Shown piece by piece: positions 1 through 9,374 of a stretch of DNA of 64,000 nt. The translations under genes and the position numbers were made by a program. The DNA comes from JBDTNL01 sp039933785 (lineage in GTDB: Bacteria; Acidobacteriota; Thermoanaerobaculia; Multivoradales; JAGPDF01): positions 1-64,000 of the forward strand of contig JBDTNL010000014.1 of the NCBI GenBank assembly GCA_039933785.1. The letters are read 5' to 3'. The notes below the pieces were generated by a model. It had not been told where the DNA came from, searched no databases, and worked only from the letters and a program-made list of their open reading frames with translations. Numbering within the stretch: the stretch's first letter is position 1; every line of letters begins with the position of its first letter.

Positions 1-363
1 CCTGCTGGCCTGCGAGCGTTTCGATTGCCGGGCACTTCGTCGGTCTGACCGGCGGCCTCACTGGGGACAGGTTCCGTGGGCGTATCGACGCCCTCTGCGT
101 CACGCAAAGTACCTGTCCCCTCTTCGCAGTCCACGCCCGGAGCCTGCGGGGACAGGTTCTCTACGAAACGGCGCCGGCATCGAAGCTGCCACGGAACCTG
201 TCCCTGCTGGCCTGCGAGCGTTTCGATTGCCGGGCACTTCGTCGGTCTGACCGGCGGTCTCACCGGGGACAGGTTCCGTGGCCGCATCGACGCCCTCTGC
301 GTGACGCAAAGTACCTGTCCCCTTTTCGCAGTCCACGCCCGGAGCCTGCGGGGACAGGTTCCC
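1..363. repeat. Tandem 202-bp repeat with inverted GGGGACAGGT motifs
   Basis: Positions 1-202 are repeated almost exactly from 203 to about 363, where the second copy is cut short. Within the array GGGGACAGGTTC occurs at 63-74, 148-159, 265-276 and 350-361. The inverse form occurs at 111-120 and 313-322 (ACCTGTCCCC), and as a near match at 193-204. Inverted GGGGACAGGT motifs of this kind resemble the intergenic palindromic elements associated with REP-type Y1 transposases; that link is inference, and no transposase is visible. The array probably extends to the left of the window. I see no credible gene in 1-446; the short reading frames there follow the repeat and do not resemble proteins. 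Confidence 0.8.
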
Positions 364-446
364 TACGGACGGACCGGCGGGCGGAGTTGTCGTGCGGTGC
401 TAGCCTCCGTCCCGCGGGTGTTCCACCACCGAAAGGAGGCCTTTTC

Positions 447-854
447 ATGGATGTTCTTCGCAAGTACCAAGGACCGATCTACGCGGCGCTCCGCATCGTC
501 GCGGGTTTTCTGTACGCCTGCCATGGCGCCCAGAAGCTGTTCGGAGTTCTCGGCGGGACCCAGGTGACGCAGCCCTTGATGATGGTCGCCGGCGTGATCG
601 AGTTCGGCGGCGGCTTGTTGATCGCGCTCGGATTGTTCGTCGGGATTGCGAGCTTCATCGCCAGCGGGCAGATGGCGACCGCGTATTTCATGGCGCACTT
701 CCCGGGCGGGTTCTGGCCGATTCAGAACCACGGGGAACTCCCGGTGCTCTATTCCTTCCTCTTCCTCTATGTCGCGGCGAGGGGTGCGGGCATCGCCAGC
801 TTGGACGGCCTGCGAGCCGCCAAGTCCCAGGTCACTGCGCTCCCAATTCCTTGA
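447..854 (+). CDS. DoxX family membrane protein
   Basis: A 135-aa integral membrane protein of the DoxX/DoxD-like family. The N-terminus (I-Y-A-A-L-R-I-V-A-G-F-L-Y-A-C-H-G-A-Q-K-L-F-G) is the usual first helix and 'HGxxKLF' loop of the family. Three more hydrophobic helices follow, with the 'E-F-G-G-G-L-L-I-A-L-G' segment in the second. The ATG at 447 is chosen because AAAGGAGG lies at 432-439 with ideal spacing; an upstream in-frame start at 387 would add 20 non-conserved residues. DoxX proteins are linked to thiosulfate, quinone or redox metabolism, but the exact reaction here is not shown by sequence. The gene overlaps tail to tail by 23 bp with the cytochrome gene on the other strand. Confidence 0.9.
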   Translation: MDVLRKYQGPIYAALRIVAGFLYACHGAQKLFGVLGGTQVTQPLMMVAGVIEFGGGLLIALGLFVGIASFIASGQMATAYFMAHFPGGFWPIQNHGELPVLYSFLFLYVAARGAGIASLDGLRAAKSQVTALPIP

Positions 855-2049
855 CGTAGGCGATCAACGCTGGAAATTTGTCCTCCGGGATGACCCCTTC
901 CCAGGCGGGCATCTTGGTGTCCGGCTTGATCGCCTGCGGGTTCTTGATCCACGCGATGAGCTGCGAATCGGTCGGGTAGTGCGCCACCGCCTGGCGAAGG
1001 TCGGCCACGCCGACGCCGTTCTTGCCGTGGCAGCCGACGCACCCATACGTGAGGTAGATCTGCTTGCCTTCGTTGGCGTCCGCGACCACCGGCCTGACCG
1101 GCGCAGGAATCCGGTTCTGGATCTTCGGCACGGTGCGGAGGAAGGCGTAAATCGCTGAGGAGTCTTCAGCGGTGAGCTCCGGCCGGAGCCCCATGGGATA
1201 GCGCAGCACCGTCTTGTCTGGCCGTATGCCCGTGCGCAGGGCACGCGTCAAATCCTCCTCCGACCATTTGCCGATGCCAGTCTCGTCGTCCGGCGTGATG
1301 TTCGCCGACCGCACCACCTCGCCGTTCATGTCCTCGAGCGGATTCCCGCCGCCGAAGTAACCGGCTGACTTCTCGGGCTCGAGGTCATCGAGGGTCTTGA
1401 AGTCCGCCGAGTGGCAGGAATAGCAACCGAGGTTCGAAGTGAGATAGCGACCGTACGCGACCTTGTCCTCGACCGGCGGCGTCGCGATGACCTTCTGAGG
1501 GTAGGGCAGGGGCTTGAAGGCCGTGTGGGTGAGCAGCTTGGTCAGGAATGAGGGCTGCGTCGTGCCTGCCGGATCGCTGGGGACCGCCGCGACCATCGGA
1601 TCGTCGGAGCGCAGAAACGCGACGATCGACTGCAAGTCTTCGTCCGACATCAGGGGCAGCTTCACCATCCAAGGCGGCAGGTACTGGCCCTTGCGATCGA
1701 TGCCGGTGCGCAACAGATAGATCAGCTCGCCGTCCGTCCAGGTGCCGAGGCCCTTCTGCGCGTCCTGCGTGATGTTCTTGGAAAACGCGACACCGAACTG
1801 GGCCGGAAGATCACCGAGCTGCTTGCCGGTGAGCTGCCGGGTGGTCGGGTTCATGTGGCAGTCGGCGCAGAGCATCTTGGCGAACTTCCTGCCGCGCGCG
1901 ACACGCTCCGGTGTCGGCTCGACCTTGATCTGGACGTTGCCGGTGGGGTAGCGCGGGATGCCGGTGGCAGCGACGTACGAAGCGAACGCGCCCGCCGCGA
2001 CCAGCACGAGGAGCAAGGCGTAGCCGAGGACCTTCAGAACCTTCTTCAT
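832..2049 (-). CDS. Membrane-anchored triheme cytochrome c
   Basis: A 405-aa protein with an N-terminal hydrophobic segment (residues 5-29) that serves as a signal or membrane anchor. It has three c-type heme sites: CADCH at 61-65, CYSCH at 209-213 and CVGCH at 337-341. Three cytochrome c domains in series resemble the cytochrome subunits of alcohol, gluconate or aldehyde dehydrogenases, but no dehydrogenase subunit lies next to it, so the electron donor is unknown. It would act on the periplasmic face of the membrane. The start ATG at 2049 follows an AGGGAA ribosome site. It sits downstream of the M36 protease gene on the same strand but is separated from it by a terminator. Confidence 0.88.
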   Translation of the reverse strand: MKKVLKVLGYALLLVLVAAGAFASYVAATGIPRYPTGNVQIKVEPTPERVARGRKFAKMLCADCHMNPTTRQLTGKQLGDLPAQFGVAFSKNITQDAQKGLGTWTDGELIYLLRTGIDRKGQYLPPWMVKLPLMSDEDLQSIVAFLRSDDPMVAAVPSDPAGTTQPSFLTKLLTHTAFKPLPYPQKVIATPPVEDKVAYGRYLTSNLGCYSCHSADFKTLDDLEPEKSAGYFGGGNPLEDMNGEVVRSANITPDDETGIGKWSEEDLTRALRTGIRPDKTVLRYPMGLRPELTAEDSSAIYAFLRTVPKIQNRIPAPVRPVVADANEGKQIYLTYGCVGCHGKNGVGVADLRQAVAHYPTDSQLIAWIKNPQAIKPDTKMPAWEGVIPEDKFPALIAYVKELGAQ

Positions 2050-2083
2050 GCTTGAGGTTCCCTAGTGAAATGACCGCATCGAG

Positions 2084-2117
2084 AAAAAGGCCCTGCCTCG
2101 AGAATGCTTCGAGGCAG
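2084..2117 (-). terminator. Rho-independent terminator of the M36 protease gene
   Basis: On the minus strand a perfect 9-bp stem (CTGCCTCGA / TCGAGGCAG, 2117-2109 and 2101-2093) with a 7-nt loop is followed by a run of five Ts (2088-2084). It begins 28 bp after the protease stop codon and separates that gene from the cytochrome. Confidence 0.85.
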
Positions 2118-2145
2118 AGCCGAGTTGACGACTACTGGCGGGTCT

Positions 2146-5100
2146 CTACTGACGCTGCTCGCGGCGCAGACGCGTGACCGCCACCAGCAGGAGACCGAGG
2201 ATGAGGATCATGAATCCAGTCGGCGAGAGGGTGGGCACCGCCGCGACGGCGAGGCCGGGCACGTCGAACGAGGTCGGGTCGTTGGCGCCGCCGACGCTCG
2301 GATCGTCGGTCGTGCCCGACGACTCATTGGTGCCATTCAGATCGGCGTCGAACGAGATCGTTCCCTGGTTGCTGATCGTGGTGCCCTCGGTTCCGGAGTT
2401 GATGGTGGCCGTGATGGTGATGGTGACGCTACCGCTGGCCGGCACGCTGCCATTCCAAGTCGCCGTGTTGGCCGCAGTCGCCGCGGTGCCGCTGGTGGCG
2501 CTTGCGCTCACCAGCGTGAGGCTCGCTGGCAGGGTGTCGGTGAACTCGTTGCCGGGGTTGTCGAGCGTCGCGGAGCCGCCGCTGTTCGAGAGCACGACGG
2601 TGTAGGTTACGGTGCCGCCGACGCTGAAGGTGCCGCTCACCGTCTTGGTGGCCGTCAACGCCGCGCTCGCGACGCCGAAGACGGTCGGGTCCGAAGCGCC
2701 GCCGACGCCGGGATCATCCGTCGTGCCGGAGGTCTCATTGGAGCCGCTCACGTCGGCGTCGAAGGAGGTGGCTCCCTGGTTGCTGATGTTGGTGCCCTGA
2801 GCGCCCGCGTTGACGGTCGCCGTGATGGTGATCGTCACGCTGCCGCCGAGAGGGGCGAGTGCGCCGTCCCAATTTGCCGTGTTACCGGCGGTGGCGGCGG
2901 TTCCACTGGTGGCGTTTGCCGAGACCAGCGTGAGGCTGGCGGGCAGGGTATCGGTGAACTCAGGTCCGGCGTTGTCGGCCTGGGTGCCGGTGCCGTTGTT
3001 GGTCAGGGTGACGGTGTAGGTGATGGTGCCTCCGACGCTGAACGTACCGCTCACAGTCTTGGTCGCCGTGACCGCGACGGCGGAGGTGAAGCCGCTGCAG
3101 ACGAAGTGCACTGGCGTGACGATGATCGACCAGGAGTTGAAGCTGGCGTTGCCCGCCGGGCAGCCGCCGGTCGCGGCAGAGAAATTGTCGGCGACGAGCG
3201 CCGACCATGTGCCCTTGGTGCTGCTGCCGTCGAAGCGCGAAAGGTCGCCGATCGGCTCGGCGGGCCGAGTGGGATCGACGAGGGCTGCCCATGGAGAGTT
3301 GTACACCGGCAGGAAGGACTGGGTGTAGGGGGCGTCGGCGCTCGTCGCCTGGACCATGTCGTTGGCGCTGACCGCTGGGAGGTCGTCATCGATCACCATG
3401 TTCGCGATGCCTGGTCCGCCGCAATCGTTCAGGCCGTCGAGCAAGCTCATGAGATCGGTGCCGAGGCCCGAGGGCGAGTGCAGCATGGCGCTCAGGTCGC
3501 CCACGGCCGGGCCGGTGACATCGTCGACGCGGAAGTCGATATCGGCGATCTGGAAATCGTCCGTCACGTTGATCTGATGCAGAGCGCCGCGCGGCCTGTT
3601 GTCGGTGACCACCAGGTCCGGATTGGGATCACCAGTGTAGGTGACCGCGGGGTCGGTGCCGCTCGGTGCGCCGATCCGCACGCGGAACGTCGTCGAGGTC
3701 GTTCCGAGGCTCGAAGTCGTCGTCAAGGTGAAATCGATCGCGCTACCACAAAGCACTGTGGGCGCGACGGCAAAGAGGAAGCTGTCGCCGGTTGCCGAGC
3801 CTTGGGGCGCGATGGCGCCGTAGGTCGACGCATTGTCGAGGATCGAGATTCCGGGCGTCGAGGTGCTCAAGGTCGCGGTCGCGGAGGCAACGGCCTTGCC
3901 CGCGGCGCGCCATGGGTTCGTCAGCTTGACGGTGAGCAGGATCGGCTCGCCGGGGTCGATTGCGCCGTTGTTGTTGGCGGCGCTGTCGTCGATGGTGACA
4001 TCGGTGCTGGGAGCCGCGACATCCAGGAACGGCGAACTGAATGATTCGTGGATACCCTCGTGGCTGCGGACGTATCTGCCGCTGACACGGTACGGAGCCG
4101 AGGCGCCGTAGCCGAGGCCGCGATCGGCGAAGCCATCCCAGATCGACGCCTCGTTGGCGCAGGCGTTGGTGACGCAATCGGCCTGGATGATGGCGTCTCG
4201 GGCATCGGTGAACGTCGGGTTGACCGGCGTCATCTTGAGGCCGTTAATCACGTCCTGCAGCATGGTCTGGTTGCCGGTCGGTACGTCGCCGTTGGCGCCG
4301 GCGGGATCGGCGATGACTCGAGCGCGCACACCCCAGAGGGTCAGCGCCCAGATCTCGCCGGAGTTGTGAACCTCGGCGCCGCCATTCAGGTTGAAGCCCA
4401 GCGGATCCGGAGCGATGCCCCCAGACAGGTCGTTGGTGACATCGTCGACGTCCGCCCAGGTCATCGGGTTGACGGTGTGGTCAGTGGTGTACGGGAAGCG
4501 GCGGATGCCGTACAGGTAGTTGTCGAGGAGGCCGCCCAGCTTGTAGGTGGCGTAGGCGCCGCTGCCGTAATGCCCGCTTGGACCATCGGCGTTGGTGTTG
4601 TTGAGCAACGACATGGCCACGAAGTCGCTCCAACCTTCACCCATGCCACGAGCGGGATCCCAGTTGAGGCCCACGGCGTTTCCGACCAAGCGATTGCTCG
4701 TCCCGTGGGTGAGCTCGTGCATCAGGATTTCGGCATCCAGGTCACCGTCACGGTCGATCGTCGGTCCCGTGAAGCGAAACATTTGAGCGCGCCCCGACGT
4801 GCCGTCCGGAGGAGTGGCGAAGTTTGCGTTATTGACTCCGGAGCCATCTTCGGCATCGGCATTGACTCGATCGTTGCCGAGGCCCATACCGCTGAAATTG
4901 GTCTGCTGGAAGTTCGCCGAGGCCTCGTCGAATCCTAGGGCGAAGAGCTTGTCGTGATACCAATTCGTCACATAGAACAGTTGGGTCACAGCGCCGCGGC
5001 GGTACTGGTCGATCGCCAGCGTACCGTTGTTGCCATTGCCCGTTGAGGTCTGGCCGGCTTCGGGGTTGCCTCCCTGTGGCGGAGGCAGGAAACCGGTCTG

Positions 5101-6429
5101 AAAATCGCGCGGAGCGGTGCCGAGGAAATCACGGTTGCGCGCGTTGGCGTCGGGATTTCCCGTGGGCCGTCCGTTTCCATCGAGCACGCTAGCGGCGCTC
5201 GTATCGCAAACGTTGTTGCCCGTGCCGTCGCGGTCGAGGCAGGCGAGAACGTTGTTGCCGAGCGTCTGGGTTTCGTTCGCCGTGCAAACGCCGCCCGGGC
5301 AGTCGTCGATCCAGCCATTCTGGCTGGCCGCTGCGTCGTACGCGGTGTGCATGCTGACGATGGTCGCCGCGATTTCGGGGAACTGGGTTCCCGATCCGAC
5401 CGCTACCGTGTTTGGCGACTGGGGAGCCGGACTGTCGGCCGGGGTCGTGCCGTCTGCCTGAACGTAGACCCGGAACCGCGCGTCGTGCGCCGAGGCGTAG
5501 TCGCGGATGTTCTTGCGCCACAGCAAGTCGCCGGTCTGCGCGTCGACGAGGGCATACCAGTCCTGATCGCCAGAGGTGAACACCACCAGGGACCAGGCCG
5601 GCACGAGGACGCCGGGAGACAACGGAAACAGCATTTGCCGGGCTGTGATCGTGCCGGCGACGAAGTCGTCGGTCTCGTCGAGCTCGATCCGTCCGGCCTT
5701 CTCGGACGCCACTGTGAAGTCCGCCTTGGCGGCGCTCCTGCCGCTTGCGGTCAACAAACGTACGACGGCGTCGGCGGGCGATAGAGTCTCGTTCGCCGCT
5801 GAGACGACCGTTCCCCGCGCATTCGGCACCATGTCGCCGAGAGTTTGGATCAACCTCCCGCTACGATCGAGGATGAACCGCGTTTCGCTCTGAAAGACTG
5901 GACGACCGTCGATCTGCTGCTCCAGGCGCAACATGCGAAGACCACTCTCGCCGCCGGAGCTGTCGCCCAGGACGACCAGATCCGCCAGGTCTCCTGAGGT
6001 CAATCCGTAGATCGCCCGATTGGCGCTCAGGAATTGCCGGACGATCTGTTCGCTGCCGGCGCCCGACGGGCCGGTGAGTGCCCCCTGTTTGTTGCTCACC
6101 GTGCTCGGCGCACCCGTGAGGTTCGACAGGCGCACGTCGAGACCTGGCATCGAGAGCTGGCGGGACGCGATGGCTGCCACGACGCTCGCGGCAGTGGTCT
6201 TGGCGCGCGCGATTCCGGCGGCCTTGCTCGCTGGCCGAGCGGCCATGGCGCTCGCGTAGGAGGCTTTGAGGTTGACGCGGGCATCCAACATGTTGCCGTC
6301 CCGGCCCGACTGGTCGGTCGGAGCGACGATCGCCGACGCCAGCGTCGACTGGCCGAACGTGGCGAACGTGACGAGCATTGCGATGGCGAGCGAGATGCGG
6401 CTGGAGCCGCGGCCCATGCATAGAGACAT
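2146..6429 (-). CDS. Secreted M36 (fungalysin-type) metalloprotease with DUF11 repeats and C-terminal anchor
   Basis: A 1427-aa exported protease. An N-terminal signal sequence (about residues 8-32) is followed by a propeptide region, then the M36 catalytic domain. Zinc ligands are visible: H571-E-L-T-H575 and the downstream glutamate E598 in 'GMGEGWSDF'. A P-domain/proprotein-convertase-like region (about 960-1110) follows. Two nearly identical DUF11 repeats come next (about 1115-1253 and 1254-1391). The tail reads VPTLSPTGFMILILGLLL followed by R-L-R-R-E, an IPTL-like sorting signal (Pro motif, hydrophobic helix, basic end). The start at 6429 has GGAGGG seven bases upstream; a second ATG at 6417 is possible. 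It likely digests external protein, held at or released from the envelope. Confidence 0.9.
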   Translation of the reverse strand: MSLCMGRGSSRISLAIAMLVTFATFGQSTLASAIVAPTDQSGRDGNMLDARVNLKASYASAMAARPASKAAGIARAKTTAASVVAAIASRQLSMPGLDVRLSNLTGAPSTVSNKQGALTGPSGAGSEQIVRQFLSANRAIYGLTSGDLADLVVLGDSSGGESGLRMLRLEQQIDGRPVFQSETRFILDRSGRLIQTLGDMVPNARGTVVSAANETLSPADAVVRLLTASGRSAAKADFTVASEKAGRIELDETDDFVAGTITARQMLFPLSPGVLVPAWSLVVFTSGDQDWYALVDAQTGDLLWRKNIRDYASAHDARFRVYVQADGTTPADSPAPQSPNTVAVGSGTQFPEIAATIVSMHTAYDAAASQNGWIDDCPGGVCTANETQTLGNNVLACLDRDGTGNNVCDTSAASVLDGNGRPTGNPDANARNRDFLGTAPRDFQTGFLPPPQGGNPEAGQTSTGNGNNGTLAIDQYRRGAVTQLFYVTNWYHDKLFALGFDEASANFQQTNFSGMGLGNDRVNADAEDGSGVNNANFATPPDGTSGRAQMFRFTGPTIDRDGDLDAEILMHELTHGTSNRLVGNAVGLNWDPARGMGEGWSDFVAMSLLNNTNADGPSGHYGSGAYATYKLGGLLDNYLYGIRRFPYTTDHTVNPMTWADVDDVTNDLSGGIAPDPLGFNLNGGAEVHNSGEIWALTLWGVRARVIADPAGANGDVPTGNQTMLQDVINGLKMTPVNPTFTDARDAIIQADCVTNACANEASIWDGFADRGLGYGASAPYRVSGRYVRSHEGIHESFSSPFLDVAAPSTDVTIDDSAANNNGAIDPGEPILLTVKLTNPWRAAGKAVASATATLSTSTPGISILDNASTYGAIAPQGSATGDSFLFAVAPTVLCGSAIDFTLTTTSSLGTTSTTFRVRIGAPSGTDPAVTYTGDPNPDLVVTDNRPRGALHQINVTDDFQIADIDFRVDDVTGPAVGDLSAMLHSPSGLGTDLMSLLDGLNDCGGPGIANMVIDDDLPAVSANDMVQATSADAPYTQSFLPVYNSPWAALVDPTRPAEPIGDLSRFDGSSTKGTWSALVADNFSAATGGCPAGNASFNSWSIIVTPVHFVCSGFTSAVAVTATKTVSGTFSVGGTITYTVTLTNNGTGTQADNAGPEFTDTLPASLTLVSANATSGTAATAGNTANWDGALAPLGGSVTITITATVNAGAQGTNISNQGATSFDADVSGSNETSGTTDDPGVGGASDPTVFGVASAALTATKTVSGTFSVGGTVTYTVVLSNSGGSATLDNPGNEFTDTLPASLTLVSASATSGTAATAANTATWNGSVPASGSVTITITATINSGTEGTTISNQGTISFDADLNGTNESSGTTDDPSVGGANDPTSFDVPGLAVAAVPTLSPTGFMILILGLLLVAVTRLRREQRQ
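2240..3066 (-). repeat. In-frame 414-bp tandem duplication encoding two DUF11 domains
   Basis: Two copies with a period of exactly 414 bp (138 codons) lie in the 3' part of the M36 protease gene. For example, the CGCTCAC followed by (C/A)GTCTTGGT occurs at 2635 and again at 3049. The encoded proteins share long identical stretches such as FTDTLPASLTLVSA. High identity at the DNA level indicates recent duplication or gene conversion. Confidence 0.8.
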
Positions 6430-6509
6430 CGAAATCCCTCCAAGAATGAATTCGGTGCACTGCGGTTTCGGTAGGAGATTTTTACCACAGAAACGGCGGT
6501 CGCAGGCCG

Positions 6510-8258
6510 CTATTCGCCCCCAAGAAACGCCGTGGTGAGGAGTGGCACATAGGTGATGAGCAGCACCCCTCCGAGGAGGACGAGCAGCATCGGCAGGACC
6601 GATCGATAGACCTCGAGTATCGGCCGCTCGAATCGATACGACGCGAGATACAAGTTGAGCCCCACCGGCGGCATCAGATAACCGAGCTCCAGGTTGGCGA
6701 TGAAGATTACGCCCAGATGCACGGGGTGAATGCCGAACGCGAGCCCGAGCGGCACGATCAGCGGCACCACCACGGCGATGGCCGAGAAGATGTCCATCAG
6801 GCAGCCGACCAGCAGCAGGAACACGTTGAGCCCGAGTAGGAAGACGTATTTGGAGTGCACGTGCTCACGCGTCCATTCGAGCATGTGGGTCGGGACCTGC
6901 GCGTCGACCAGGTAGCTGGTAAGGCCCACCGCGACGCCGAGGATGACCAGCACGCCGCCGACCAGGAGGGCCGAGCGCCAGAGCACGCGGTAGAGATCGC
7001 GGCCCAATCCGATATCGCGATAGATCACGCACTGGATGATCAGCGCGGATAGCGCGGTGAGTGCCGAGGCCTCGACGAGGGTGGTCTTGCCCGAGAAGAT
7101 GCCGAAGAGCACGATGACCGGGAGGAGCAGCTCCCACTTCGCCGCCCACAGCGCGCGGAGCGCCTCGCCGCGATCGAACTTTCTCCGGACGGTCTGGCCG
7201 CGCGTGCCTTCGCGCACGCCGAGCGCGGCGGCGATGGTGAGCAGGAGGAGCCCCGGGAGCTGGCCACCCTTGAAGAGATCGGAGATCGGGGTCTTCGAGA
7301 CGATGCCGTAGAGGATCATCGGCAGGGCCGGCGGAAACAGCAGGCCGAGCGAACCCGACGCGGTGAGCAGGCCGATCGAGAAGCGCTCGCCGTAACCATC
7401 CGCGCGAAGTGCTTTGTAGAGGAAGGGACCGAGGGCGAGAATGGTGACGCCCGAGCCACCGGTGAAGGTGGTGAAGAACGCCGAGAGCACCACGCACATC
7501 ACCGCCGTGCCGCCGGGAACCCAACCGAAGAGGCCGCGGAAGAGTCGCAGGAGCCGTTCCGGCGCCTTGCCTTCCGCGAGCACGAATCCGGTCAGCGTGA
7601 AGAGCGGAATGGCAGGCAGCGCCGCGTTCACCGCCAGGCGGTAGGTTTCGATCGGCACCGCCGCGATGGGCTCACCCGCGGCCATGAAGAGCAGAATGGC
7701 GGCGCCGCCGAGCGCCGAGAAGAGCGGCGCGCCGAGGAGTGTGGCGACCGCAACGATGAGTAGTCCCGGCCACGCCGCATGACCGGCCAACCATTGCGGT
7801 TCGAAGCTGAGCAGCAAGCCTGCCGCCGCGCCGACGGCGGCGACCGTGCGCTCGCGCCAGGTCGGCCCGGTGCGCCGCACCAAGCGCCAGGCGATGAGGG
7901 TGAAGGCGAGCGGCAGGACGCTCTGGATGACCCAGATCGGTGCGATCGCGATCCGCTCACCGGTTTCGTACTCGAGCTTGACCAGGTCGAACCCGGCGCG
8001 CGCGAGGAGCATGGCGACTCCCGCGCCGACCGCCGTCGCGGCCGCCGCGGACCAGCGTCGAATGGCGCCCTGGGGAAGGAACTCACCGGTCGCGAGCGCC
8101 AGCAAGCGGCCCTCGCGCGCCGCCAACGCGGCGCCGAGGAACCCCACCCAGAGCACCAGGTTCTGAACGATCGGCTGTGAACCCGAGATGCCGGTGTGGA
8201 AGATCTCTCGCGCCACCATTTCAGCGAGCGGTAGCACCACCATCACCGCCAGGGCCAA
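6510..8258 (-). CDS. TRAP transporter permease, fused small and large subunits (DctQM)
   Basis: The first about 180 residues form a four-helix DctQ-type small subunit, and the rest is a DctM-type large subunit with about 12 helices. Characteristic DctM segments include 'FTGGSGVTILALGPFLYKAL', 'GLLTASGSLGLLFPPALPMI' and 'GYLMPPVGLNLYLASYRF'. It drives Na+- or H+-coupled uptake of a substrate, usually an organic acid, delivered by the adjacent DctP. The ATG-free start is uncertain. TTG at 8258 gives 582 aa, but DctQ-like sequence (L-R-R-S-E-Q-G-L-A) continues upstream in frame. A CTG at 8300 would overlap the dctP stop as CTGA. Operon order is membrane protein, TatT, DctP, DctQM. Confidence 0.9.
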   Translation of the reverse strand: MALAVMVVLPLAEMVAREIFHTGISGSQPIVQNLVLWVGFLGAALAAREGRLLALATGEFLPQGAIRRWSAAAATAVGAGVAMLLARAGFDLVKLEYETGERIAIAPIWVIQSVLPLAFTLIAWRLVRRTGPTWRERTVAAVGAAAGLLLSFEPQWLAGHAAWPGLLIVAVATLLGAPLFSALGGAAILLFMAAGEPIAAVPIETYRLAVNAALPAIPLFTLTGFVLAEGKAPERLLRLFRGLFGWVPGGTAVMCVVLSAFFTTFTGGSGVTILALGPFLYKALRADGYGERFSIGLLTASGSLGLLFPPALPMILYGIVSKTPISDLFKGGQLPGLLLLTIAAALGVREGTRGQTVRRKFDRGEALRALWAAKWELLLPVIVLFGIFSGKTTLVEASALTALSALIIQCVIYRDIGLGRDLYRVLWRSALLVGGVLVILGVAVGLTSYLVDAQVPTHMLEWTREHVHSKYVFLLGLNVFLLLVGCLMDIFSAIAVVVPLIVPLGLAFGIHPVHLGVIFIANLELGYLMPPVGLNLYLASYRFERPILEVYRSVLPMLLVLLGGVLLITYVPLLTTAFLGGE

Positions 8259-8296
8259 GGCGGCGAGGCCCTGCTCGGAGCGCCGCAGGAAGACGT

Positions 8297-9352
8297 TCAG
8301 CGCGAGGCTCCCGGCTTGGCTGCGGGCTTGGTCGTCGGCTTGGGGCCGGACTTTCGATATTCATCCCGCAGTTTGAGCGCGGTGTCATAAGCGTCTGCCG
8401 GCACCACCACGCCGCGCATGGTGGTGAGGAGCTGCTCGGCCTCCTTGCGCCAGACGCCTTCTTGCGCCGCATCGATCGACACCACCTTGAGTCCACGCTT
8501 GACCATCTCGGCGGTCGCCACCTTGTCCTGCTTGCCAGCCTCCTCCTGGAGGCGTTTCTCGGCGTGGCCGGCGGCCTCGAGCATCTTCTTTTGATCCTCC
8601 GGTGAGATTGCGTCCCAGGTCTTCTTGGTCAGAATCGTTCCGCCGAGCAGTGGGCCCATGCCGAGCTCAAGCATGTTGGGGAGCTGGCGGTACCACTGCA
8701 GGGTCAGCGCGGCGAGTGGAGTCGTCGGCATCGTCTGCAGCATTCCAGTCTGCAGGGCCGTCGGGATGTCGGTGGTCGAGATCGCGACCGGCTGGAAGCC
8801 TTGCTGCTTCCACCAGCTGGTCATCTGGTCATCGCCGGCAAAGGAGAACATCTTTGAGCTCTTCAAGTCCGCCACGGTGGCCACCGGCTTGGCGCTGAAC
8901 AGGTAGACCCAACCGACCTCACTCCAATTCAACAGCACGAAGCCCTTGGCCGCGAGTCGCTGCTCGAGCACGGGAGTCATCGCGGCCAGCACGGCGCGCA
9001 TTTCTTCGTAGGAGGCGAAGAACAACGGCAAGCGGAACACCTTGAACGCCTCGTCGATTTCCGCCAGCCCATTCATCGAAATCACACCGGCTTGGAGCTG
9101 GCCGACGCGCATCTTGCGCAGCATGTCGGGATCGTCGCCGGCGATGCCGCCGGCGTACAGGCGCATGGTGACGCGATTCGAGGTCGCGGTGCCCCACTCC
9201 GTGCCCATGTCTTTCACCGCCTGATACCAGACCGTGCCCTCCGGCAGTACGGTGGCGGTCTTGATCACTGTTGGGATGGCGGGACCTGCGTGAGCGGCAT
9301 TGGTTGCGAGTATGGAAAGGGCCGCGATCGCGGCCGAGGTCGAGAGCTTCAT
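8297..9352 (-). CDS. TRAP transporter substrate-binding protein (DctP family)
   Basis: A 351-aa periplasmic solute-binding protein that hands substrate to the DctQM permease. An N-terminal signal peptide (MKLSTSAAIAALSILATNAA, cleaved after 'AHA') is followed by the family fold, including 'GTVWYQAVKDMGTEWG' and 'RVTMRLYAGGIAGDDPDMLR'. The ATG at 9352 is preferred over longer reading frames because it starts the signal peptide and has GGAG upstream. The gene begins 22 bp after tatT and overlaps the permease region at its end. The substrate cannot be read from the sequence; DctP proteins usually bind carboxylates, and the neighbouring TatT points to a TatT-dependent (TRAP-T) subtype. Confidence 0.9.
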   Translation of the reverse strand: MKLSTSAAIAALSILATNAAHAGPAIPTVIKTATVLPEGTVWYQAVKDMGTEWGTATSNRVTMRLYAGGIAGDDPDMLRKMRVGQLQAGVISMNGLAEIDEAFKVFRLPLFFASYEEMRAVLAAMTPVLEQRLAAKGFVLLNWSEVGWVYLFSAKPVATVADLKSSKMFSFAGDDQMTSWWKQQGFQPVAISTTDIPTALQTGMLQTMPTTPLAALTLQWYRQLPNMLELGMGPLLGGTILTKKTWDAISPEDQKKMLEAAGHAEKRLQEEAGKQDKVATAEMVKRGLKVVSIDAAQEGVWRKEAEQLLTTMRGVVVPADAYDTALKLRDEYRKSGPKPTTKPAAKPGASR

Positions 9353-9374
9353 GGTCGTTCTCCAGGTTGATCGA

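Noticed and set aside
1..363. CRISPR array
   Set aside because: Units are 202 bp with no short repeat-spacer alternation.
2104..4044. 646-aa plus-strand reading frame opposite the M36 protease
   Set aside because: Composition is Arg/Gly/Asp-rich shadow of a high-GC gene; the minus strand has clear protease motifs, signal peptide and terminator.
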